Positions 37,101-42,780 of a stretch of DNA of 64,000 nt are shown here, piece after piece. Position numbers and translations under genes: made by a program. The notes under the pieces are model-generated. The model saw only the letters and a list, made by a program, of their open reading frames with translations. It made no database searches and had not been told where the DNA came from. The stretch comes from UJ101 sp965262705 (GTDB taxonomy: Bacteria > Bacteroidota > Bacteroidia > Flavobacteriales > UJ101). Numbering within the stretch: the first letter of the stretch is position 1; the number at the start of each line of letters is the position of its first letter. The stretch spans positions 2,254,060 to 2,318,059 of the forward strand of contig OZ253556.1 of the NCBI GenBank assembly GCA_965262705.1, read 5' to 3'.

Positions 37101-37253
37101 AGAGAAATAAATGGCTTGTAAAAAGCGTTCCTCCCGAAAAATGGCTTTAACGGCTGTAATATCTCTTTGTTTTAAAACTCGGTTCAAAACCCAAAGACGG
37201 TCTATGGAAAAACTCGGAACTCTCAATACATAAAAATCGGCAGGCGTGAGCAT
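34170..37253 (-). CDS. lanB: Class I lanthipeptide dehydratase, full length
   Basis: A 1027-residue LanB-type enzyme. Known members transfer glutamate from Glu-tRNA to Ser/Thr of the precursor (N-terminal domain), then eliminate it to give dehydroalanine/dehydrobutyrine (C-terminal domain). The N-terminal part opens FYVLRVPSFSIDRLWVLN, with the RICTRCTPYGLFAGFASG motif (about 90-110). The C-terminal SpaB/thiopeptide-type domain begins near 755 (DFYPGDEWNYFKIYCS) and holds FFIRYEDPDHHIRLRVK and TYQREIERYGANNI. Both domains are in one chain, unlike the split enzymes of pinensin-type clusters. It lies 106 bases after lanA, beyond a hairpin. Confidence 0.94.
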   Translation of the reverse strand: MLTPADFYVLRVPSFSIDRLWVLNRVLKQRDITAVKAIFREERFLQAIYFSSRYFYKTAKNWLQEEQITFDSKDKVLLSLYKYYIRICTRCTPYGLFAGFASGEVSRQKSNIAWDKDALLPIIRPDMLFLKKIKDEILQDHRSKKIIYYPNNTLYKAGNALRFIAWDTHYNYEISEAKNSHILDRVIQAVKEGLNFSQITAIIAKELPNFDKQEIEAYIHSLIYNKILVDRLPPYMTSIRDPLNELEVYLKKMDIEDTLLEDLKASLTHNQKAVDVKNIASLANRYPKILDEKTQLFQVDLQLRLVKNNIHEKVVQRLSKSAYDLQGLTERVSSGVLTAFCKRYYSKFEDQEMPLVHALDPQLGVGYGLQVSGNVEETPLLKDIYFSYKENNPRLEIPPILSIIIEKYLDRFNSVFQKPVVLSVDDLSRAAITKETFPFCEDYYLFGDLLTHSFEDLDRGIFKFHCKASCPSPYMNNILSRFSYHDKKLRDKLDPCIKKDLNGAITAEIIHHPSDQLGNVLLRPNFYDYEIPYVTESKKENHTIHVNDLSISVRGNRIILRSLSLNKEIRPRLSSAYNYTTNQLSVIRFLCDLQYHEKYMGFHWDWSVLNDRSYLPRVEYKELILTEARWKLEKNKNHNINTLKDKIKALNIPQYCNLKDGDHVLLLDTTNELCLTILLRRIKKYPAFLYESLHDSYFLSKNQEKYAAEFVFPLIKPNNLSDRSTPPKAETKTISQTVIRDFYPGDEWNYFKIYCSHIMGDRVIKEVIKPLIEEYAKENIDLFWFFIRYEDPDHHIRLRVKTKNTQKLISQLRKQLQALIKEGHVFSLSMETYQREIERYGANNIKLSEQLFHYDSLAVMKCIKRLNEVNDENIRWKVSLVSIDLLLDDFNLPLLDRVILLEKLYKGVMSEYVETSRKENSKLFKASADKKLRAHKAFLDDVLRLKKYTKLKSYIDPFLERSHNNKKIIPLIKVNLSDNQALFDLLKNYLHMALNRWFCIKPRMHEFIIYFFMYKTYNSILKRNEKP

Positions 37254-37308
37254 TGTATGGTAAATTATTTTCTGGTTCTAACAAGTAAAATAAAAAGGGG
37301 TAAATATA

Positions 37309-37341
37309 AATTGGTCTCCCGTTAAACGAGGGAGACCAATT
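37309..37341 (-). promoter_or_regulatory. Hairpin between lanA and lanB (possible attenuator)
   Basis: Perfect inverted repeat: arms AATTGGTCTCCC (37309-37320) and GGGAGACCAATT (37330-37341) with a 9-base loop. On the coding (minus) strand it is followed by TATATTT, a weak U tract. It lies 18 bases after the lanA stop. Position and structure suit a partial terminator or 3'-stabilising stem that keeps precursor mRNA in excess over enzyme mRNA. Confidence 0.7.
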
Positions 37342-37359
37342 CTTCAACTCAACCTTTCA

Positions 37360-37584
37360 TTAACCTGAGTGGTGAGTTACCGGGTCTTTTGGCTTTGGCG
37401 CTTGTTGAATGACAGTTGAGCCAGGTTTTACACATTTGGAAGTATTACCTGTAATGCAATCGGTAAAATTAGTTGCATCAGCCTTTACATTGTGCCCTCC
37501 TCTTACCTTGAGTAACTGCTCGTTATTAAGCCTTGCCACGGTCTTCTTGTCCAATTGTAATGGACTAAATTTTTTACTATTCAT
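37360..37584 (-). CDS. lanA: Class I lanthipeptide precursor
   Basis: A 74-residue precursor. The leader (about residues 1-30) has the pattern of Bacteroidota class I lanthipeptide leaders: KKFSPLQLDKKTVARLNNEQ, then LLKVRGG, a double-Gly end. The 44-residue core starts HNVKADATNF and contains two Cys (TDCITGNTSKC) with Thr/Ser between and before them, so up to two (methyl)lanthionine rings are possible; the rest (KPGSTVIQQ, APKPKDPVTHHSG) is Pro/Lys/His-rich and has no Cys. It is followed by a hairpin, lanB and lanC on the same strand. No leader peptidase or LanT exporter is in the window. ATG at 37584 is the only sensible start. Confidence 0.88.
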   Translation of the reverse strand: MNSKKFSPLQLDKKTVARLNNEQLLKVRGGHNVKADATNFTDCITGNTSKCVKPGSTVIQQAPKPKDPVTHHSG

Positions 37585-37674
37585 AGTAATAAAATTTAAA
37601 AATTAATCGCTACTCTTTACAGGATTTTCGCGTACCTCCTTCAATATATTATGCGCATATATATTTCATATTGA

Positions 37675-40095
37675 TCAATTTGCTCGTTTACTTTCTTTAA
37701 ACTGTATATTTTTTTTCACACCTTTTACTTTTTTATTGCCAAAAGACCAGGTAACACTCAAGCGCACTCCTCTAACATCATTATAACCATTAAACTCGCT
37801 TCGATACTCTGTGTAGGCATTATATCCTTTATTTTTTAGGGTTTTAAACACATCTGTTCCCACCATGTTCACTTGAAGTTTCTTGTCGAACAGCGACAGT
37901 TTAATGCCCGGAATAAATTGGTATCGGCTTTCTATATGAGTATTTCCATCGATATAAGGCGATACCCACAAAAAATTCAGCATCAAAAACAAAGTTTTCT
38001 TTCGATTTAAGCAGAGGGTGTTAGAAATATCATAATAAAAGGCGTATTGTTCTATACCGGCTACTTCCGGAAGAATGGGGGTGGTATGGCTGTACCAAAC
38101 GTTTGCATTGGCAGAAAGTTCCCAAATTTTCAGAAGCGTATCGTAATAGCTTGCCTTTACCCCTGCAGTATTACTGTTATACGCATTGTTATAGACATTG
38201 CTTTGAATACCCTCTGTAAGGTGTAAAACCTTCATGTATCCCTCATGTTCATATTGATTGTACAGGCTGAGGCTTAATTTGCTTTTGTACAGATACGAAA
38301 ACTCTACATTATAATTATAAGACGGCTGCAGGTAAGGATTTCCTGCAAAATACGAATACGCATTGCTGTACCATCGAAAAGGGTCAAGGGCTGAGAAGCC
38401 GGGCCGGTTGACTCTTCTGGAATAATTCAAAGAGAACGTATGGTTTTCACTGGGCGTGTAATTAACATACAAAGTGGGGAAAAATTTCCCGTATTTTTGA
38501 TGTACTTCATCATCATAAGCCGGCTTATCTTTTTCTTGGATGCTTTCGCCTTTTTCCGGCTCAGATTTGCCGTTTACTACACTGTATTCATATCGTAGCC
38601 CCGCTTTTACAGACCATTTCTTACCCAAGGCTCTTTTTACACTAAGATATACCGCATAGTTCTGTTCTTTATAATCAAATACATTGCTTTTCCCCGGCTG
38701 GATATGATAGCCCTCGTCATGGTTTTCGGGGTTTTTTACTTCGTACTTCACCGCTGACTGATCATCAAAAAAAGCATATTTTACCCCGGTCTCTACATAT
38801 ATCTTAGGATAAGGAAGGGTAAGATCTGCCTGACCCGAATAAATTTTATCATCGGTTTTAGAAGAATTTCTAACCGGATATTCTTTTTCGGTGTTGAGGT
38901 TCCTTGTATTAAAATCACTGCTCAGGTTAGAAGGATATTTTAAGTAGTTCCCGGTAAGGCTTAACTTTTTACCCAGGCTGTCTAATTTTAATTCATAATA
39001 CGTATTCAAGGTATGTAAGGGACGTAATTCTCTGGGCTGCTTTTGATGGGTATTTAAAACCGAGTCGATTTTATTTTCAGAAGTATAAATACTTTTATTA
39101 TCCGTGTATATATTGGTCTTATACACTGAGTAATCATAAATAAATCCAATATTCGACTGCTTGCTTAGTTTATAGTCTAAACTATAATTTAATCCCGTTC
39201 CGTAATTCGTTTGTTTTTGATTTTCATCCTCGTGTATAGTCTGATTTTTTCCTAAAAAATCACGAGTAATGCCCGGGATTAGATATTTCTCATCATATTG
39301 ACTCACTTTTAAAGAGGAGTTTAATCGGCTGGAGGTAGATTGATAATTTAGTACTGCGTTGCCTCGAAACCCGTTTAGTTGGTTTCTTCGGTAGGTTCCG
39401 CTTACACTGCCGCTCCAACCCTTCTTGGTGTTTTTCTTTAATACAATATTGATAATGCCGCTGTTGCCCTGAGCTTCATATTTTGCAGGCGGCGTGGTAA
39501 TGATTTCAATGCGGGCAATGTCATCTGAACGAAGCGAACGTAAATAGGTGGTTAGGGTATCACCAGAAAGATGAAGCATCCTGCCATTGACCATCACAGA
39601 AACCCCGCTTTTACCCACAATAGAAATCCCTCTTGATTCTTCCACGCGGACAAAAGGCGTGTTCTGTAAAGCCTCCATGCCACTCATCCCCCGCGAAGCA
39701 ATGCTGTTTTCCACATTAAATACAAAACGGTCTATTTTTTGTTCAATCAGCGGCTTCTTTGCCGTAACCGTTACCTTTCCAATTTGATTCATTAAACTTA
39801 CTTTAATTACCCCAAGATGGGTATTCTTTGTTACGGATAAATTCTTCTGTACTAATTCCTGACCAAGATACACTACTGAAAGGCTGTAACTTCCTTTCAA
39901 GACAGATAGCGAGAACTTGCCGGCTTTATCAGTTAAAGTCGTTTTTATATTTGTCGTATCGTTGACATTGGTTATACTTGCCTCTGCATATTCTATGGGT
40001 TGTTCCTTCTCATTGACTAGTTTACCGCTTACGGCAAATTGCGCGCTTACACCGGTATAAAATGAAAAAACCAATAGCAATAGAAAATTCTTCAA
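37675..40095 (-). CDS. TonB-dependent receptor of the OMP_b-brl_3 type
   Basis: An 806-residue outer-membrane protein: signal peptide (about 1-18), carboxypeptidase-regulatory-like domain (about 20-105, KLVNEKEQPIEYAEASI), plug-like domain (about 115-225, with GMSGMEALQNTPFVRVEE and ARIEIITTPPAKYEAQGNSG), and a barrel of the outer membrane beta-barrel family 3. Such plugged barrels transport peptides or other ligands. It is 90 bases upstream of lanA on the same strand, so it may belong to the lanthipeptide locus as export or immunity factor, or as receptor for the mature peptide; that link rests on position only. Upstream is a mobile-element zone. Confidence 0.87.
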   Translation of the reverse strand: MKNFLLLLVFSFYTGVSAQFAVSGKLVNEKEQPIEYAEASITNVNDTTNIKTTLTDKAGKFSLSVLKGSYSLSVVYLGQELVQKNLSVTKNTHLGVIKVSLMNQIGKVTVTAKKPLIEQKIDRFVFNVENSIASRGMSGMEALQNTPFVRVEESRGISIVGKSGVSVMVNGRMLHLSGDTLTTYLRSLRSDDIARIEIITTPPAKYEAQGNSGIINIVLKKNTKKGWSGSVSGTYRRNQLNGFRGNAVLNYQSTSSRLNSSLKVSQYDEKYLIPGITRDFLGKNQTIHEDENQKQTNYGTGLNYSLDYKLSKQSNIGFIYDYSVYKTNIYTDNKSIYTSENKIDSVLNTHQKQPRELRPLHTLNTYYELKLDSLGKKLSLTGNYLKYPSNLSSDFNTRNLNTEKEYPVRNSSKTDDKIYSGQADLTLPYPKIYVETGVKYAFFDDQSAVKYEVKNPENHDEGYHIQPGKSNVFDYKEQNYAVYLSVKRALGKKWSVKAGLRYEYSVVNGKSEPEKGESIQEKDKPAYDDEVHQKYGKFFPTLYVNYTPSENHTFSLNYSRRVNRPGFSALDPFRWYSNAYSYFAGNPYLQPSYNYNVEFSYLYKSKLSLSLYNQYEHEGYMKVLHLTEGIQSNVYNNAYNSNTAGVKASYYDTLLKIWELSANANVWYSHTTPILPEVAGIEQYAFYYDISNTLCLNRKKTLFLMLNFLWVSPYIDGNTHIESRYQFIPGIKLSLFDKKLQVNMVGTDVFKTLKNKGYNAYTEYRSEFNGYNDVRGVRLSVTWSFGNKKVKGVKKNIQFKESKRAN

Positions 40096-40229
40096 ACTGC
40101 TTTTATTTTTCCTACAAATTTATCGAATAAATTTTACATAAATGTATATAAATCAAACTTTAACATAATTTTTTATTTTCAGTTAATTTAACATATTTTA
40201 ATAAAAATTGAATTTGTATTTGTAAATAT

Positions 40230-40354
40230 GAGGCATTTAACTTACGCTGACTTTAGCTAATACCGACTTGCAGTTCAGTTGCAAAAAGCTTGTATTGAGC
40301 TTGTCGAAGTAAGGAAGCAGTTTGAGGTCAAATGTTTTCTTTTTAATACTTTTT
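40230..40354. repeat. MITE-like element, left part (split by IS)
   Basis: Starts GAGGCATTTAACTTACGCTG and continues with family words GACTTGCAGTTCAGTTGCA, TTGAGCTTGTCGAAG and TTTTCTTTTTAATACTTTTT. Intact copies go on with a short T/A tract, TTCTGC and AACGGTCTC. Here the IS follows instead, and the missing right end lies beyond it at 41627-41651. Confidence 0.75.
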
Positions 40355-41626
40355 AAGACCGTTGCAAGGTAATGAAAGATTAGATATAAAAAAAAGGTGA
40401 TACTAAGCAGCTATTTTAGCTAAAAAGATAGTATATTTATGGCATGAAAATATATCATCATCCTACTTTAGCCGATAGTATTTGTGATTTACGCACAAGA
40501 AAGATAAAAAAGTCTTTTTTCACGCAGTTAAACAATTTGTTAGACTGGAAAAAAATAAGTAAAATAATAGATGACCATTATAATAAGGGGAAAAGTGCGA
40601 CGGGCAGTCCGAGTGATGATGGTTTATTATTATTTAAGATGTGTTTATTACAAACTTGGTATGGCTTAAGCGATTACGAAGTGGAAGATAGGATAAATGA
40701 CAGTCTTTCCTTCAGTTATTTTTGTGGTTTACACATAGAACAATCCTCGCCTGATCATAGTACTTTGAGTAGATTTAGAACATTGATGACACAGGCGAAT
40801 GCCTACGAGCGTTTATTTAAGGAGATTAACGTTCAATTAGAACGCCATCAAATCATCATCAAAAAAGGAGCGATAGTAGACGCGAGTGTAGTAGAGACTT
40901 CATTAAAACCGAAAGGCAAGGTTAGTTATAAGATTACCGAGGATATCGGAGAGCAAAAAGAGGCGAGGGTAAAAAAAGAGGATAAGGCAAGTGTAGATAA
41001 ACAAGGGGCTTGGTTAAAAAAGCGAGGCAAGTATTATTATGGCTATAAAAAGCATTATGTTACCGATGAAGAAGGGTTGGTACTTGGAGTAGTAAGCACG
41101 AAAGCAAGTGTAAATGAAGTGAGCAATTTAGAGGAGGTTTTAGCGTCAGCAGAGCTGCCAGTGGGTATCCCCTTAAAAGGGGATAAGGGCTATCAATCAG
41201 AGAGAAATGCGAGTTTGTTAAATAGGAGAAAGTTGAAGAATCATATACTGAAGAAAGCGAAAAGGGGAAAGCCATTAACCGATAGTCAGAAGAAGTTCAA
41301 TAAACGAGTAGGGGAAACAAGATTTAAAATAGAACGCACATTCGGAAGCATAAAGCGGTGGTTTTCAGGTGGAGTGGCAAGATATAGCGGGATAGCAAAG
41401 ATGCATACGCAAAACCTGATGGAGGCGATAAGTTATAATTTATATCGGAGTCCAGGGATACTTGCGTCTAATCGTTAAAAATAGAGTAAAACAAGAGGAT
41501 AAAAGCGTATTTATAGTCAATAAATCCATGAAAAAACAGTGAAAAACCTATCAATAAGTAAATAGTAAAATAAAAAAACTAAAAAACAAAGATTATAAAT
41601 CCCATTCAAACTTTTTGCAACGGTCT
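40355..41626 (+). mobile_element. IS5-like insertion sequence, complete
   Basis: A 1272-bp element bounded by terminal inverted repeats AAGACCGTTGCAA (40355-40367) and TTGCAACGGTCTT (41614-41626), identical over 13 bases. It carries one transposase ORF. Both flanks are T-rich, so the target duplication cannot be delimited. The terminal sequence agrees from the second A with the ends of the dispersed MITE-like family in this window (GAGACCGTTGCA). Confidence 0.9.
40444..41478 (+). CDS. IS5-family DDE transposase
   Basis: A 344-residue transposase. The N-terminal DUF772-type domain (about 40-120; KMCLLQTWYGLSDYEVEDRI and SPDHSTLSRFR) is followed by the catalytic DDE core: Asp in GAIVDASVVETSL, Asp in PLKGDKGYQSERN, and Glu in TRFKIERTFGSIKRWF, the conserved R(X)3E(X)6K-type block. 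Length is typical and there is no frameshift, so the gene appears functional. It is the obvious candidate source of transposase for the related short elements. Confidence 0.94.
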   Translation: MKIYHHPTLADSICDLRTRKIKKSFFTQLNNLLDWKKISKIIDDHYNKGKSATGSPSDDGLLLFKMCLLQTWYGLSDYEVEDRINDSLSFSYFCGLHIEQSSPDHSTLSRFRTLMTQANAYERLFKEINVQLERHQIIIKKGAIVDASVVETSLKPKGKVSYKITEDIGEQKEARVKKEDKASVDKQGAWLKKRGKYYYGYKKHYVTDEEGLVLGVVSTKASVNEVSNLEEVLASAELPVGIPLKGDKGYQSERNASLLNRRKLKNHILKKAKRGKPLTDSQKKFNKRVGETRFKIERTFGSIKRWFSGGVARYSGIAKMHTQNLMEAISYNLYRSPGILASNR

Positions 41627-41651
41627 TTTTTTTATATTCTGCAGCGATCTC
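41627..41651. repeat. MITE-like element, right end (split by IS)
   Basis: TTTTTTATATTCTGCAGCGATCTC corresponds to the last part of the element whose left portion is at 40230-40354. Joined across the IS, the two give the family 3' sequence of CTTTTT...TATATTCTGCAACGGTCTC type with two changes. Confidence 0.7.
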
Positions 41652-41655
41652 AAAC

Positions 41656-41684
41656 TTGTAGGATGGATTTTTTAGCTAATTTTG
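41656..41684 (+). promoter_or_regulatory. Candidate promoter of sufE
   Basis: TTG at 41656-41658 and TAATTTTG (TAnnTTTG class) at 41677-41684 are separated by 18 bases, close to the Bacteroidota -33/-7 arrangement. The sufE ATG follows 29 bases after the -7 box. This is the best two-part match I saw in the window. Confidence 0.55.
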
Positions 41685-41713
41685 TCTAAGCGAAGCCAAA
41701 AAAATAGAACAAA

Positions 41714-42136
41714 ATGACGATTCAGGAAATACAAAGAGAAGTGATACGCGAGTTTTCTTTATTTGAAGATTGGCAGCAAAAATATGAATATCTTATTGAG
41801 TTGGGAAAATCATTAACTCCTTTTCCAAATGAAAAAAAGACAGAAGACAAACTTATAAAGGGATGTCAGTCGAAAGTTTGGTTAGATGCAAAAATGAATG
41901 AAGATAAAATTATCTTTACTGCGGATTCAGATGCCATATTGCCTAAAGGAATTGCCTCACTGTTAGTCCGGTTATATTCAGGGCAGAAGCCGGAAGATAT
42001 TACGGTTAGTAATGAACACTTCTTACAGGAAATAGGACTGCAGGAGTTTCTTTCACCTACCCGGGCTAATGGTACTTTAGCTATGATAAAGCAAATTAAA
42101 TTATATGCGATTGCATTGAGGTTAGCCAAAAAATAA
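41714..42136 (+). CDS. sufE: SufE family sulfur acceptor
   Basis: A 140-residue SufE protein that accepts persulfide sulfur from the SufS cysteine desulfurase and hands it to the SufBCD iron-sulfur scaffold. The sulfur-carrying Cys is in KGCQSKVWLDA (about residue 55); SLLVRLYSGQKPEDI and the FLSPTRANGTLAMIKQIK segment are family-typical. Length is normal. The rest of the suf operon is not in the window. A dispersed element starts 12 bases after the stop codon. Confidence 0.94.
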   Translation: MTIQEIQREVIREFSLFEDWQQKYEYLIELGKSLTPFPNEKKTEDKLIKGCQSKVWLDAKMNEDKIIFTADSDAILPKGIASLLVRLYSGQKPEDITVSNEHFLQEIGLQEFLSPTRANGTLAMIKQIKLYAIALRLAKK

Positions 42137-42148
42137 AAAAGAAAACTT

Positions 42149-42382
42149 GAGACCGTTGCAAAAAGCACGCTAACAAAAAAATGCTTGTATTGAACTTGTC
42201 GAAATGCAACGCTCGATAAAAATTAAACACTGGAGCAACCTTTTGGTTGTGAGGATTTTAATTATCGGTAGCTGAGCCTGTTGAAGTTTTGAGATGGTTG
42301 CTGAGCACAGCCGAAGTAAGGAAGCAGTTTGAAGTTAGATGCTTTCTTTTTCATACTTTTTTATATATTTTGCAACGGTCTC
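42149..42382. repeat. MITE-like element, long intact copy
   Basis: A 234-bp copy with perfect ends GAGACCGTTGCA and TGCAACGGTCTC, flanked by 5-bp direct repeats AACTT (42144-42148 and 42383-42387) that look like a target-site duplication. Compared with the 165-bp copies it has extra blocks (TTGTATTGAACTTGTCGAA; GCTGAGCCTGTTGAAG and following). Confidence 0.9.
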
Positions 42383-42426
42383 AACTTTTGAAAGTTATCA
42401 AGAGTTGAAGCCTGCCTTGATTGACC

Positions 42427-42720
42427 TTATTCACACTCAGTCAAACTTTCCAACCCTTTTGCCTTCATGGTTGGAGTAAATTTTGTAACCTCATATTTCG
42501 CCACGCCTTCACGATAGAAGGAATCTAAGGCAATGATTGCATCGAGGTCATTACGGTTTACATCACGTGCTAAAATGACACCGCCCGTACGTGGAACTTT
42601 TACGCCTGACGCAATGAATACGCCAGATTCATAATGCGTTTTTAGGTAGTCAATGTGTTTTTGGAGGTGCTTTTTTACTTCGCTGAGATCGCTTATATAA
42701 GTTACAGATATAACGTACAT
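42427..42720 (-). CDS. YciI family protein
   Basis: A 97-residue ferredoxin-fold protein of the YciI/YCII family. The conserved His of the putative active site is in KHIDYLKTHYESGVFIASG, and the second conserved region is DLDAIIALDSFYREGVAKYEV, with the Asp-Pro-Phe-type motif replaced by Asp-Ser-Phe. Functions are mostly unknown; some members are dehydrochlorinases or oxygenase accessory proteins. It lies alone between a dispersed element and the type III island. Confidence 0.82.
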   Translation of the reverse strand: MYVISVTYISDLSEVKKHLQKHIDYLKTHYESGVFIASGVKVPRTGGVILARDVNRNDLDAIIALDSFYREGVAKYEVTKFTPTMKAKGLESLTECE

Positions 42721-42780
42721 TTTGTTTAAATTGTTGATATTGTTAAATTGAAATAATTTTCGTATATCTGAATCTTGCTA

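Noticed and set aside
37147..37347. Minus-strand 66-codon ORF overlapping the lanA-lanB hairpin, considered as a second precursor peptide
   Set aside because: It overlaps the lanB start in another frame, covers the hairpin, and lacks the leader pattern and Gly-Gly site of lanA.
37634..37641. AAGGAGGT on the minus strand upstream of lanA, a perfect Shine-Dalgarno-like sequence
   Set aside because: It is about 50 bases from the lanA ATG with no start codon at a usable distance, and genes here generally do not use Shine-Dalgarno sites.
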